Below are positions 1 to 9,129 of a stretch of DNA of 42,345 nt, piece after piece. The number at the start of each line of letters is the position of its first letter. Position 1 is the stretch's first letter. Under the pieces are notes generated by a model. It ran no database searches and was not told the origin of the DNA. It saw nothing but the letters and a program-made list of their open reading frames with translations. The stretch comes from a virus. The stretch spans positions 1 to 42,345 of IMG/VR virus record IMGVR_UViG_3300032820_002177; one strand, given 5' to 3'. The translations under genes were made by a program, and so were the position numbers.

Positions 1-83
1 CCCAAAAAGCAGATTGGCATGCACACGCTGAAGCATTTGATGATTTGGAAACACTAGTTGTCACGCTTGGCAAGGATAAATGA
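1..83 (+). CDS. 3' end of an upstream gene (partial)
   Basis: An open frame enters from the left edge and stops with TGA at 81-83. The visible C-terminus ends in DDLETLVVTLGKDK. Its stop overlaps the start of the next gene in an ATGA arrangement (ATG at 80), which supports it being real. Too little is visible to name a family. Its position just before a T4-like gene 43 suggests a replication or recombination gene, but that is only context. Confidence 0.55.
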   Translation, partial: QKADWHAHAEAFDDLETLVVTLGKDK

Positions 84-361
84 TAACCAATGTTAGGAAT
101 TTTTGGAAAGAAAGTTTTCGTTTAAGTCCTACAGCATTTTATTGTGAATTATTAGAAGCAACTCTTCTTATTTCTGCAAGTGCAATTTTAACATTTACAA
201 TCTTAAGCCCTGCTACAAAAATTTTTATACCAATGTATTTTATTGGATCTATACTAGGTGTAGTCAGTGCTATTATTAGAAAGGCTGCATTCGTAATTGT
301 ATTATGCTCGTGGTTTATTATAATGAATTTTATCGCTTTAATTAAACTCTTTATATTATAG
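80..361 (+). CDS. Small predicted membrane protein
   Basis: A 93-residue protein with about three hydrophobic segments (roughly residues 20-45, 50-66 and 70-92), rich in Ile, Leu, Phe and Ala, with few charges after the basic N-terminus. It is probably an inner-membrane protein. No family is recognised. The start overlaps the preceding stop (ATGA), and it lies 15 bp before the DNA polymerase gene, so it is likely cotranscribed. Small membrane proteins in phage early regions often act in host takeover or superinfection exclusion, but nothing here shows that directly. Confidence 0.6.
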   Translation: MITNVRNFWKESFRLSPTAFYCELLEATLLISASAILTFTILSPATKIFIPMYFIGSILGVVSAIIRKAAFVIVLCSWFIIMNFIALIKLFIL

Positions 362-376
362 GAATATATATTATTA

Positions 377-3046
377 ATGAGTTATGCTGACGCATATTTT
401 GACAGAGACTCTGATATAATTAGAGTTGTCGAACGTAAAGAAGGTAAGCGGCGTTTTACAGAATATCCTGTAAAATATACCTTTTACTATGAAGACCCTA
501 AAGGCAAATATAAAAGTGTCTATGGAGATCCACTAAGTCGAATAGTATGTAAGAATACAAAAACGTTTCGAAAAGAAGTTGCAATTAATAATTCAAAAAA
601 ATTATTTGAATCAGATATTAATCCTATTTTTCAATGTTTAAGTGAAAATTATTTAAACCACGAAGCACCAAAACTTAATATTGCCTTTTTTGATATTGAA
701 ACAGATTATGATCCTGAGAGGGGATTTGCAGATCCAAGTGATCCTTTTATGCCCATAACTGCTATTAGTGTACACCTTCAATGGTTAAATACTCTTGTTA
801 CACTTGCTGTTCCTCCTAAAAAACTTACAATAGACGAAGCACAAAAACAAGTAAAAGAATTTGACAATACATTACTATTTGAAAAAGAAGAAGAAATGCT
901 CGAAGCATTTCTTAACTTAATCGAAGATTCGGATCTTTTAACTGGGTGGAACTCGGAAGGTTATGATATTCCTTATACCGTAAATAGAGTTTCACGTGTA
1001 TTAAGCAAAGACGACACTCGACGATTTTGTTTATGGGGTCAGCTTCCTAAAAAACGAGAATATGAAAAATATGGAAGAGAAGTTTTTACTTATGACTTAG
1101 TGGGTAGAGTACATTTAGATAGTTTAGAATTATACCGTAAATATACATATGAAGAACGGCATTCTTATAGACTAGATGCAATAGGTGAAACCGAAATAGG
1201 AGAAACTAAAACAGTTTATGAAGGTACATTAGACCAACTTTATAATAATGACTTTAGAACATTTATAGAATATAATAGACAAGATGTTTCTCTATTAGAC
1301 AAACTAGATAAAAAATTAAAATTTATTGATTTATCAAACGAACTTGCTCACGCAAATACTGTTTTATTACAAACTACAATGGGTGCTGTTGCTGTAACAG
1401 AACAGGCAATTATTAATGAAGCACACCACAGGGGTTTACAAGTACCTAATAGACCAAAACGAGATAAAGAAAATACAGGAGCAGCTGGTGCTTATGTAGC
1501 ATTTCCTAAAAAAGGATTGCATAAATGGATAGGGTCAATGGATTTAAATTCATTGTATCCTAGTGTAATCCGTGCATTAAATATGGCTCCTGAAACAATC
1601 ATAGGACAATTACGTCCTGACTTAACAGATGATATGGTGCAAACTGCAACTACTCTTGAAAAAAAATCATTTGCTGGAGCGTGGGAAGGGAGGTTTGGTA
1701 CATTAGAATATGATGCTGTTATGGAAAAACGTAAAGATGTTCCTCTTACCATAGACTGGGAAGAAGGACATTCTGAAGTAGTAAGTGGTGCAGAAGTTTA
1801 TAATCTTATTTTTAATTCACAAAATCCTTGGATGTTAAGTTCTAATGGTACTATTTTTACTACAGAGTTTGAAGGAGTTATTCCGGGCATTTTAAAACGT
1901 TGGCATGCTGAACGTAAAGAATTGCAAGAAATGTTAAAAAAAGCAAAAGATGCAGGTAATAACACAGAAATTGTATTTTGGGATAAACGTCAACTAGTTA
2001 AAAAAATTAACTTAAATTCATTATACGGTGCTATTCTTAATCCTGGTTGTAGATTTTTTGATAAACGTATTGGACAATCAACTACATTAAGCGGTAGAAC
2101 AATTGTTAAACACATGAGTGCTGAAGTTAATAAAGTTATTACAGGAGAATATAATCATGTAGGCGAAGCAGTTATTTACGGTGATACTGATTCAGTTTAT
2201 TTTTCAGCATATCCGATATTGAAAAACGACATTGAATCAGGAAAAATACCTTGGTCGAAAGAAAATGTTATTACTCTTTACGACCAAGTAGCAGAAGCTG
2301 CAAACTCTACATTTCTTAACTTTATGTCTAAAGCATTTCATTGTCCAAAAAGTCGCGCTGATGTTATTAAAGCAGGTAGAGAAATTGTTGCACAATCAGG
2401 ATTATACATTACTAAAAAACGTTATGCGGCATTAGTATATGATATTGAAGGATTTCGAAATGATTCAGAAGGAAGTTTGGGGAAAGTAAAAGCAATGGGG
2501 TTGGATTTAAGAAGGTCCGATACTCCTGTTTTTATGCAAGAATTTTTAAGTGAACTTTTATTAATGGTACTAACTGAAGCTGAAGAAAAAGATATATTAG
2601 AACGTATAACAGTATTTCGTAAAGAATTTGAAGGAAGACCTGGTTGGGAGAAAGGTTCTCCCAAACGTGCAAATAAAATAGGGCACTATCGTCGATTAGA
2701 AGAAAAACAAGGCAAAGCAAATATGCCTGGTCATGTTCGAGCGAGTATTAATTGGAATACTTTAAAACGTATGAATGGTGATAAATATTCTCAAGAAATA
2801 ACTGATGGAATGAAAGTTATCGTTTGTAAATTAAAAACCAATCCTCTAGGATATACAAGTGTAGCATATCCAACAGACGAATTACACATACCAAACTGGT
2901 TTAAAGAATTACCATTTGACGGTGGCGCAATGGCTGAAACTATTATTGATAATAAATTAGACAATTTAATTGGGGTACTAAATTATAATCTAGAAGATAC
3001 CAAACAACACAATACATTTGCAAGTTTATTTGAATTTGGAGAATAA
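377..3046 (+). CDS. 43: Family B DNA polymerase (T4 gp43-like)
   Basis: Replicative phage DNA polymerase with 3'-5' proofreading, 889 residues (T4 gp43 is 898). Exonuclease motifs are visible: Exo I FFDIETD (D106, E108), Exo II around N192-D197 (GWNSEGYDIPY) and Exo III YNRQD (Y299-D303). Polymerase motifs follow in order: motif A DLNSLYPS (389-396), motif B with KKINLNSLYG (542-551) and motif C YGDTDS (601-606), then a KKRYA element. All catalytic carboxylates are present, so the enzyme should be active. The start ATG follows AGGAATATA at a slightly long spacing. The probable sliding clamp follows at once under its own promoter. Confidence 0.97.
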   Translation: MSYADAYFDRDSDIIRVVERKEGKRRFTEYPVKYTFYYEDPKGKYKSVYGDPLSRIVCKNTKTFRKEVAINNSKKLFESDINPIFQCLSENYLNHEAPKLNIAFFDIETDYDPERGFADPSDPFMPITAISVHLQWLNTLVTLAVPPKKLTIDEAQKQVKEFDNTLLFEKEEEMLEAFLNLIEDSDLLTGWNSEGYDIPYTVNRVSRVLSKDDTRRFCLWGQLPKKREYEKYGREVFTYDLVGRVHLDSLELYRKYTYEERHSYRLDAIGETEIGETKTVYEGTLDQLYNNDFRTFIEYNRQDVSLLDKLDKKLKFIDLSNELAHANTVLLQTTMGAVAVTEQAIINEAHHRGLQVPNRPKRDKENTGAAGAYVAFPKKGLHKWIGSMDLNSLYPSVIRALNMAPETIIGQLRPDLTDDMVQTATTLEKKSFAGAWEGRFGTLEYDAVMEKRKDVPLTIDWEEGHSEVVSGAEVYNLIFNSQNPWMLSSNGTIFTTEFEGVIPGILKRWHAERKELQEMLKKAKDAGNNTEIVFWDKRQLVKKINLNSLYGAILNPGCRFFDKRIGQSTTLSGRTIVKHMSAEVNKVITGEYNHVGEAVIYGDTDSVYFSAYPILKNDIESGKIPWSKENVITLYDQVAEAANSTFLNFMSKAFHCPKSRADVIKAGREIVAQSGLYITKKRYAALVYDIEGFRNDSEGSLGKVKAMGLDLRRSDTPVFMQEFLSELLLMVLTEAEEKDILERITVFRKEFEGRPGWEKGSPKRANKIGHYRRLEEKQGKANMPGHVRASINWNTLKRMNGDKYSQEITDGMKVIVCKLKTNPLGYTSVAYPTDELHIPNWFKELPFDGGAMAETIIDNKLDNLIGVLNYNLEDTKQHNTFASLFEFGE

Positions 3047-3053
3047 AAAATCC

Positions 3054-3082
3054 TTGACAAACAAAGACTTATACATTATAAT
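3054..3082 (+). promoter_or_regulatory. Host sigma-70-type promoter for the clamp gene
   Basis: TTGACA at 3054-3059 and TATAAT at 3077-3082, separated by exactly 17 bp, in the gap between polymerase and clamp. A good Shine-Dalgarno (AAGGAGAG) precedes the clamp ATG. Both hexamers match consensus perfectly, which implies strong early or middle transcription by host RNA polymerase. Confidence 0.88.
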
Positions 3083-3107
3083 ATAATAACTAAAGGAGAG
3101 AACAGGC

Positions 3108-3839
3108 ATGAAAGACATTTTACAAGACATAGTAACACACACTCATTCACTAGGCTTTTTAGAATTAATTAAAATTTCATCAGAAAATGAAACCACAACT
3201 ATAGACTCTATGGCTGAAGATCGTTCAGTTATACTTACAGCAACAACACATCAAAGTGTATCTGAATTTACAAATACATTTGGTATGCCAAATTTAGATA
3301 AATTATCATTACATTTAAAAAATCCAGAATACAAAGAATCAGCTAAAATTAATGTAGTTGAAGCTGAACGTAACGGCGAAACTATTCCTACTCATATTCA
3401 TTTTGAAAATAGTGCAGGCGATTTTGAAAACGATTATCGTTTTATGAATAAAGCAATTATAGATGAAAAACTTAAAACTGTAAAATTTAAAGGCGCTAAA
3501 TGGGATGTTACATTTTCACCTACAGTAGCATCAATACAACGTATGAAATTAATGAGTGCGGCACACGCTGAAGAACCTACTTTTACTGTAAAAACCCAAA
3601 ACAATAATTTAGTATTTTACTTTGGTGATGCTAGTACACATGCTGGTTCATTTGTGTTTCAACATGAAATAAGTGGCGAACTTAAACACTCATGGAGTTG
3701 GCCTATTGCACAAGTCCAAGCCATACTCAATTTAGATGGTGATATTACTATGAGTATTTCTGATCAAGGTGCTATGCAAATTAGTGTAGATAGTGGATTA
3801 GCTAATTATGATTATATTCTACCCGCTCAAAGTAAATAA
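3108..3839 (+). CDS. 45: Probable sliding clamp (T4 gp45-like)
   Basis: A 243-residue protein, close to T4 gp45 (228). The call rests on its place right after gene 43, its size, and a sequence of alternating beta strands with the C-terminal YDYILPAQ stretch reminiscent of PCNA-fold clamps. The clamp would ring DNA and tether polymerase. In T4 it also activates late transcription through gp33/gp55, which matters here because several late-type promoters lie downstream. It has its own consensus promoter and a strong RBS. No invariant motif defines this family, so the call is probable and not certain. Confidence 0.75.
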   Translation: MKDILQDIVTHTHSLGFLELIKISSENETTTIDSMAEDRSVILTATTHQSVSEFTNTFGMPNLDKLSLHLKNPEYKESAKINVVEAERNGETIPTHIHFENSAGDFENDYRFMNKAIIDEKLKTVKFKGAKWDVTFSPTVASIQRMKLMSAAHAEEPTFTVKTQNNNLVFYFGDASTHAGSFVFQHEISGELKHSWSWPIAQVQAILNLDGDITMSISDQGAMQISVDSGLANYDYILPAQSK

Positions 3840-3856
3840 ATCTAGCGACAGTTACG

Positions 3857-5401
3857 TTGAATAAAAATTTAACAGTAGAACAAAACGACTACGCTATTTT
3901 TCTACCTGCTATAAGTGGTTTCTTTGCTACTTATATAGGAAAGCAACGATATGACGAATACGTAGAAACGTCCCGGATACCATCAAACTTTCCAAACAAT
4001 ATAGAAAGTATGAATTGGCTAAATCCTCAAAAAGGTTTATTCAACTATCATTGGTCATTGTACAGTGCAGGACACGCTGAACTAAATGTAAATAAGCATT
4101 CTCCTAAAGAAGATATGGTACGGAATAGAGATCGAAATAACAGTTGGATACTAGGAGATTCGGGAGGTTTCCAAATTGGTAAAGGCGTATGGGAAGGTGA
4201 TTGGAAAGATCCTAATTGTCCTAAAGCTAAAAAGAAACGAGAACAAGTTCTAACGTGGCTTGATGCGTATGCTGATTACGGTATGATACTTGATATACCT
4301 GCTTGGGTATCACGTTCACCAGCTGGGCAAAAAGCTACAGGTATTACAACATACCAAGAAGCTGTAAATGCCACACGCATTAATAACGAATACTTTATGA
4401 AAAACAAGTCTGGTGCTTGTAAATTCTTAAATGTATTACAAGGTGAAAATCATACTGATGCTGAAGATTGGTATCAGCAAATGAAAGACTATTGTGATCC
4501 TAAAAAATATACAGATCACTTTAATGGGTGGTCGATGGGTGGTCAAAATATGTGTGATATACACCTAGTATTAAAAAGACTTGTGGCATTACGTTTTGAT
4601 GGACTATTAGAAAAAGGTTTACATGACTATATGCACTTTTTAGGTACATCTAAACTTGAATGGGCAGTATTACTAACTGACATACAACGAGCAATTCGTA
4701 AATATCATAACAATAACTTCACAATAACATATGATTGTGCAAGTCCGTTCTTAGCAACTGCAAATGGGCAAGTTTATATTCAAACAGAAACAGAAGATAG
4801 AGCTAAATGGGTATATCGAATGGTTCCAAGTATCGATGATAAAAAGTATGCTACAGATAATCGTTTATTTAAAGATGCAGTATTACAAGACGGTATATTT
4901 AAAAACTTTGAAAATTCTCCTATAACAGACGGATTAAAAGTTTCAGATATTTGTTGTTATAAGCCTGGTGATCTAAATAAAATAGGTAAAGAAGGCAAAA
5001 CTAGTTGGGATTCTTTTAGTTATGCAATTCAAATGGGACATAATGTTTGGCATCATATTAATGCAGTACAAGAAGCAAACAGACAATATGATAATAATAT
5101 AATTCCAAAAATGCTAGTAGATGAAAGATTTAATAGAATTTATTTTAAAGATGTGATAGAAGCAATTTTTATGACAGACAATCGAGATACTGCTAATGCT
5201 ATTATAAAAGAATTTGATAAATTTTGGACTTCTATTATTGGAACTAGAGGATTAACGGGAAAACGGTCTATTAATGCAAGTGCCATGTTTAATTCATTAT
5301 TTGAAATAGAAGATAATACTAAAATAAATGATCTCGACGAAGAAGATTTTTCTGAAGAACAAGAACATGTGTTAGAAGTATTAGAAGAAGAACAACTTTA
5401 A
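3857..5401 (+). CDS. tRNA-guanine transglycosylase-like protein (DpdA-like DNA base exchanger)
   Basis: A 514-residue protein with the signature series of the TGT fold: DSGGFQ (D101-Q106), the loop LQGENHTDAEDW equivalent to the TGT VQGG segment (about 194-205), GWSMGG (224-229, TGT GYAIGG), FLGTS (261-265, TGT MGVG) and DCASP (D293), where TGT carries its nucleophilic Asp. A segment MGHNVWHH (393-400) resembles the TGT zinc-site helix, but the full Cys-x-Cys-xx-Cys ligand set is not evident. Phage and island-encoded DpdA proteins of this superfamily insert preQ0-type bases into DNA. FolE, QueE and a QueD-like gene nearby support that role over tRNA modification. The only plausible start is TTG at 3857; the C-terminus is very acidic. 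Confidence 0.77.
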   Translation: MNKNLTVEQNDYAIFLPAISGFFATYIGKQRYDEYVETSRIPSNFPNNIESMNWLNPQKGLFNYHWSLYSAGHAELNVNKHSPKEDMVRNRDRNNSWILGDSGGFQIGKGVWEGDWKDPNCPKAKKKREQVLTWLDAYADYGMILDIPAWVSRSPAGQKATGITTYQEAVNATRINNEYFMKNKSGACKFLNVLQGENHTDAEDWYQQMKDYCDPKKYTDHFNGWSMGGQNMCDIHLVLKRLVALRFDGLLEKGLHDYMHFLGTSKLEWAVLLTDIQRAIRKYHNNNFTITYDCASPFLATANGQVYIQTETEDRAKWVYRMVPSIDDKKYATDNRLFKDAVLQDGIFKNFENSPITDGLKVSDICCYKPGDLNKIGKEGKTSWDSFSYAIQMGHNVWHHINAVQEANRQYDNNIIPKMLVDERFNRIYFKDVIEAIFMTDNRDTANAIIKEFDKFWTSIIGTRGLTGKRSINASAMFNSLFEIEDNTKINDLDEEDFSEEQEHVLEVLEEEQL

Positions 5402-6279
5402 TGACAACCTTTTTTGTAGAATTTGAAGAAAACAATAATAAACTTGTTTTAGAATTTATTGTTTACGAAACTCCAATAGGAGTTAAATGGGCTGAAGAGC
5501 TTAAAGCTCAGCTTCTACGCACAGAAGAACTTTTCGAAAATGATAGATTATATAATTTTGGAAATAATTGGCCAACAGAAAAAATTGTTTCTAAACTTAA
5601 TAATTGTATACAATCTATCAACGAATGGAAGGAATTTATTCCATATAAACTAGATATTCCAGTAAATCAAGAAATACTTAATCAACTACACAAATATTTT
5701 GAAGACATGCGTGGTGGAGTGCTCTCCCCAGGGGAATTTTGGAATGAGGCTCCAAAAAATATAAAAAAATGTATTTCAGACTACAATGTATTAATACATC
5801 GACTAGAAGATAAACAAAATAATTTAATAGCAAGACCGAGAATAGTTATTACATTTAAAAGTCGACCTAGGCATTTACTAAATGATAATGATTTTGATTA
5901 CTTTTCTAAAAATATTAATTTTGGAGAAGTTTATGTAAATTATTGTGAAGTAGGAAAACCATTATGGGATGTCTTTAAAGACGATGATAATATAGTAGGT
6001 GAACATAATATTAGACCATTAAAATATTATTCATCAGATATGTCTATATATTTTACTACAGGATCAATGAATTCTAAAATGCATTTATTTGATCAATGGT
6101 GGCACAGAAATGAAAATTTTCTTAACTCTTTAGGCTTTTACAAAGGCGATAAAAAACTTGCTATAGGTCTTCTTCCGGTTGCTAAACTGGTAAAAGACCC
6201 TACATTTAATAATCAATACTACATTGATGAAATTTCAAAATATAATACAATTTCCAAAGTGAGGATAAAAAATGACTAA
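5401..6279 (+). CDS. Unrecognised protein in the modification cluster
   Basis: A 292-residue soluble protein with no motif I can assign. It starts immediately at the stop of the TGT-like gene (TAATG), so the two are probably translationally coupled. This makes it a candidate partner of the TGT-like protein. The middle contains Lys- and Arg-rich strands (RPRIVITFKSRPRH, about 151-164), and the C-terminal half is rich in Trp, His and Tyr. No signal peptide or membrane segment is seen. Confidence 0.6.
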   Translation: MTTFFVEFEENNNKLVLEFIVYETPIGVKWAEELKAQLLRTEELFENDRLYNFGNNWPTEKIVSKLNNCIQSINEWKEFIPYKLDIPVNQEILNQLHKYFEDMRGGVLSPGEFWNEAPKNIKKCISDYNVLIHRLEDKQNNLIARPRIVITFKSRPRHLLNDNDFDYFSKNINFGEVYVNYCEVGKPLWDVFKDDDNIVGEHNIRPLKYYSSDMSIYFTTGSMNSKMHLFDQWWHRNENFLNSLGFYKGDKKLAIGLLPVAKLVKDPTFNNQYYIDEISKYNTISKVRIKND

Positions 6280-6481
6280 TTTTGAAAATCGAAAAAATGA
6301 ACTGCAATATCAAATAATTAACCTAGAAAAAATACATAGAGAACTTGACAATTTTATAGAATCTTGCTATAATAATAGTTATATAGATGATAATATTCGT
6401 AAAATGAAAATTACTAAACTTCGATTAAAAGATGAAATTTGTAGAATCAATGAAAAACTGTCGCAACTGGAATTAGGATGA
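6272..6481 (+). CDS. Small coiled-coil protein
   Basis: A 69-residue, highly charged protein whose sequence is largely helical with heptad-like Leu/Ile spacing (ELQYQIINLEKIHREL early, LRLKDEICRINEKLSQLEL at the end). It is probably a short antiparallel coiled coil. It overlaps the preceding gene by 8 bp and has the RBS GAGGA. Its stop overlaps the next start (ATGA). Function not recognisable; perhaps an adaptor within this cluster. Confidence 0.55.
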   Translation: MTNFENRKNELQYQIINLEKIHRELDNFIESCYNNSYIDDNIRKMKITKLRLKDEICRINEKLSQLELG

Positions 6482-7023
6482 AACGAGACTATTTTACAGG
6501 TAAACATGATGATGTGATCTTTTTCACAGGCGTCGAAGTAGAAAAAACTCCTGCATATGATCTTGATACACTATTTGTTGTGGGAGCCCAACCTATAAGT
6601 GATATTTTAGAACAAATTGAAAAGGGTTACACAACACACATTTATCTTGGAGCTAACCAAAGTTTCCATATAGATATATCTCAAAATCATCAAGGAGAAA
6701 TTAAATTATGGTCTGATATTATATTTAAATTACTTGATAAAGGATATTGGGTTACATTAGATTATGATATAAAATATCACAATTGGGTACTTGATTGTAA
6801 CTTTAACGAACATCAAAAGTTTATATCTCAAATTAGTGTTAAATTACCATCCATTGAGAAATTAAATTATAATGCTTGTATTAAAATTGATGATCGTGAT
6901 TATAACTATTCTAATCCTGGTGTATGGGTACACACCGTACATGATTTAAAAAAACGTAAAGTCTTTACACCATGGAGTGAATATGAAGACGACGAACCGT
7001 TAGGAAACGAAAATAATGAATAA
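6478..7023 (+). CDS. Conserved marine T4-like phage protein of unknown function
   Basis: A 181-residue protein. Notable segments are LFVVGAQPISDILEQI (32-47), IYLGANQSF (about 55-63), YWVTLDYDIKYHNWVL (about 89-104) and ISVKLPSIEKLNYNACIKIDD (about 119-139), ending acidic. The text has the flavour of a conserved protein of marine T4-like phages, but I cannot attach a reaction to it. It sits between coupled genes and directly before the QueD-like gene, with ATGA and 8-bp overlaps, so a role in 7-deazaguanine synthesis or transfer is conceivable but unproven. No Cys triad or nucleotide-binding loop is visible. Confidence 0.6.
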   Translation: MKRDYFTGKHDDVIFFTGVEVEKTPAYDLDTLFVVGAQPISDILEQIEKGYTTHIYLGANQSFHIDISQNHQGEIKLWSDIIFKLLDKGYWVTLDYDIKYHNWVLDCNFNEHQKFISQISVKLPSIEKLNYNACIKIDDRDYNYSNPGVWVHTVHDLKKRKVFTPWSEYEDDEPLGNENNE

Positions 7024-7456
7024 AATGGATGACATGATTATGGATAAAATGAAGGAAGAACGACATAGTAAAATTATGAGAAATGCAAATCGAATGATTT
7101 GGGTTACATTCCGAAAAGAAGGAATTCATAAATATCCTGCGGCTCTAGATGATCCAAAACTTGCTACTGGTGACAAGTTTGATGTATCATTTTTAGGATT
7201 TTTACATCGACATACATTTCATTTTAAAGTAGCAATAGAAGTTTTTCATGATGATAGAGATATAGAATTTATACAATTTAAAAGATGGTTGGAGGAACTA
7301 TATGAAGGGGAACTAAATGTAGACTATAAGTCTTGTGAAATGATGGCTGATGATTTATATGAAAAAATTTCAGCTAGATATCCAAGTAGAGAAGTACACA
7401 TTGATATATCTGAAGATGGCGAAAACGGTTGCCATGTCCAGTATACAAAAGACTAG
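7016..7456 (+). CDS. QueD-like (6-pyruvoyl-tetrahydropterin synthase family) protein
   Basis: A 146-residue protein resembling the QueD/PTPS tunnel fold. GIHKYPAA (H38) matches the first zinc His region, and FLHRHTFHFKV (H64, H66) matches the HGHxF pair. IEFIQFKRWL (83-92) matches the mV.DF..lK segment, SCEMMADDLYEKI (106-118) matches the t.E.la segment, and HIDISEDGENGCHVQY (128-143) matches the v.Et....a.Y ending. QueD converts the FolE product to 6-carboxy-tetrahydropterin, the substrate of QueE. The catalytic Cys usually found just before HGH is replaced by hydrophobic residues here, so activity may differ. Context with FolE, QueE and the TGT-like gene supports the call. Confidence 0.62.
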   Translation: MNKMDDMIMDKMKEERHSKIMRNANRMIWVTFRKEGIHKYPAALDDPKLATGDKFDVSFLGFLHRHTFHFKVAIEVFHDDRDIEFIQFKRWLEELYEGELNVDYKSCEMMADDLYEKISARYPSREVHIDISEDGENGCHVQYTKD

Positions 7457-7467
7457 AGGACAAAATA

Positions 7468-7662
7468 ATGACTACGAACTTTCCTCCAATTAACGAAATT
7501 TTTGACGATTTAGATAAGTTTCGTGATTACTGCCGATTTGAAGGTAAGGTCTATGATGAGAGAGATCTTTATAATGAAAAATCTAGAGTATGGCGTTCTT
7601 ATCAAAAATACTTAACTTGGAAAGCAAATAAAAAGCAAAGTAGCCCACGAAAACGAAGATGA
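7468..7662 (+). CDS. Small basic conserved phage protein
   Basis: A 64-residue protein. The start chosen is ATG 7468, preceded by GAGG at proper spacing, not an upstream codon inside the QueD-like gene. The sequence is an acidic Phe/Asp-rich N-terminus, then a Tyr-rich helix (ERDLYNEKSRVWRSYQKYL), then a very basic tail (SSPRKRR). It looks like a conserved small gene of T4-like marine phages. Function unknown; the tail could bind nucleic acid. Confidence 0.55.
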   Translation: MTTNFPPINEIFDDLDKFRDYCRFEGKVYDERDLYNEKSRVWRSYQKYLTWKANKKQSSPRKRR

Positions 7663-8744
7663 CAGTTTATATTGTAGACATAGAAGCAGTAGATACACGA
7701 TACACTAAACAGTGGAAGGAATATCTACCTAACCAATTACAGAAAGCTACTAAAAATGAAGTTATTGTTATTAGTGGAGGTGAAACTCCTCAAACAACAA
7801 CTCCGGGAGCATTCTTAAACTTTGGTGGCACTAATGTTTATAAAAGTAAACAATTAGAAAAAATAGGAGAAATGTTTTGTAAAGGAAAAGTAAAAACAGG
7901 CGATTACTTTTTATATACCGATGCATGGAATCCTACAGTCATACAACTAAAATATATGGCAGAGCTATTAAATGTAAAAATTAAATTAGGTGGACTATGG
8001 CATGCAGGCTCTTATGATCCGGCGGATTTTTTAGGTAGATTAATCGGAAATAAACCCTGGTGTAGATATGCAGAAAAATCTATGTTTGAGGTATATGATC
8101 ATAATTTTTATGCTACAGACTTTCATATTAACATGTTTTCAAATGAATTAAAACAAGGCGATACTGCATTGGATTATTGGATTAATAAACAAAAAGAAAA
8201 AAATAAAATAATCCGTTGTGGTTGGCCTTTTGAATATTTAAATAAATCATTAGCTCAATATACTGGTATGAAAAAACGAGATTTAATTTTATTTCCGCAT
8301 AGAGTTGCTCCTGAAAAACAACCTGAAATATTTAGAGATTTAAAAAATGATTTTCCTAATTATGAATTTATTGTGTGCCAAGATCAATTATTAACAAAAA
8401 ATGAATATCATAATTTATTGGGTGAGGCTAAAATTATTTTTAGTGCAAATCTACAAGAAACTTTAGGTATTAGTTGGTATGAAGGAGCATTAGTAGATGC
8501 ATTACCAATGGTACCTAATCGACTAAGTTATGACGAAATGGGTTTAAATGAATTTAAATATCCTTCAGAATGGACTATAAATTATAATTCTTATCTAAAA
8601 AATAAAGAACATATTAAAACAAAAATAACAGACTATATAGAAAATTATGATTCTTATCTTCCATTAATTAAAAAACAAGTTAACAAATTAAAAGAAAACT
8701 ATTTTAGTGGGCACAAACTATATAAGGTAATAAACAATGAATGA
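7659..8744 (+). CDS. GT-B glycosyltransferase (GT4-like, EX7E motif)
   Basis: A 361-residue retaining-type glycosyltransferase candidate. The C-terminal half has the donor-binding pattern LILFPHRVAPEKQPEIF (209-225), a beta-alpha unit YEFIVCQDQ, then AKIIFSANLQETLGISWYEGALVDALPMV (257-285). This contains the EX7E motif (E267 and E275) typical of GT4-type GT-B enzymes. The acceptor is unknown. Lying among DNA-replication and 7-deazaguanine genes and not beside tail genes, it could glycosylate DNA bases as T4 alpha/beta-glucosyltransferases do, or act on a host glycan. ATGA-type overlaps on both sides put it in the same operon. Confidence 0.78.
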   Translation: MTVYIVDIEAVDTRYTKQWKEYLPNQLQKATKNEVIVISGGETPQTTTPGAFLNFGGTNVYKSKQLEKIGEMFCKGKVKTGDYFLYTDAWNPTVIQLKYMAELLNVKIKLGGLWHAGSYDPADFLGRLIGNKPWCRYAEKSMFEVYDHNFYATDFHINMFSNELKQGDTALDYWINKQKEKNKIIRCGWPFEYLNKSLAQYTGMKKRDLILFPHRVAPEKQPEIFRDLKNDFPNYEFIVCQDQLLTKNEYHNLLGEAKIIFSANLQETLGISWYEGALVDALPMVPNRLSYDEMGLNEFKYPSEWTINYNSYLKNKEHIKTKITDYIENYDSYLPLIKKQVNKLKENYFSGHKLYKVINNE

Positions 8745-9129
8745 TAAAAATTTTACATGGGATGTAACTCCTGCTGAAGCAGAAGATTACAAATTTGAAC
8801 ACGACGGTATTACTATAACAATTAATACAGATGCTAAACCTCGAATGGCTCCGATAACCCACCAATATCAAATAGGTGGTATCTCAACTACAAATAATAC
8901 TCAAGGTGCTGGTCTTGGACAATACACCTATGACACAAATGGACAAATTAAAGAGTTTGGAAAAGCTAAGGCTGCAGATGATTGGCCTAATGAATCTGTA
9001 ATAGAAGAAATGATTAAAAAATATCCAGGTCTTAAAATTCAATACGATAAGTTTATGACTGTATATAATTTAGTTAAAGATGACTACACATACGAGGAGC
9101 ACTATGAAAAAGTTGATGGCTCTATTTAA
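8737..9129 (+). CDS. Conserved hypothetical phage protein
   Basis: A 130-residue acidic protein of unknown function. A Gly/Thr/Asn-rich middle (ISTTNNTQGAGLGQYTYDT) separates two charged regions, and the C-terminus has IEEMIKKYPGLKIQYDKF. The RBS is AAGG, 8 nt or so before ATG 8737. It overlaps the glycosyltransferase gene by 8 bp. No domain recognised. Confidence 0.55.
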   Translation: MNDKNFTWDVTPAEAEDYKFEHDGITITINTDAKPRMAPITHQYQIGGISTTNNTQGAGLGQYTYDTNGQIKEFGKAKAADDWPNESVIEEMIKKYPGLKIQYDKFMTVYNLVKDDYTYEEHYEKVDGSI

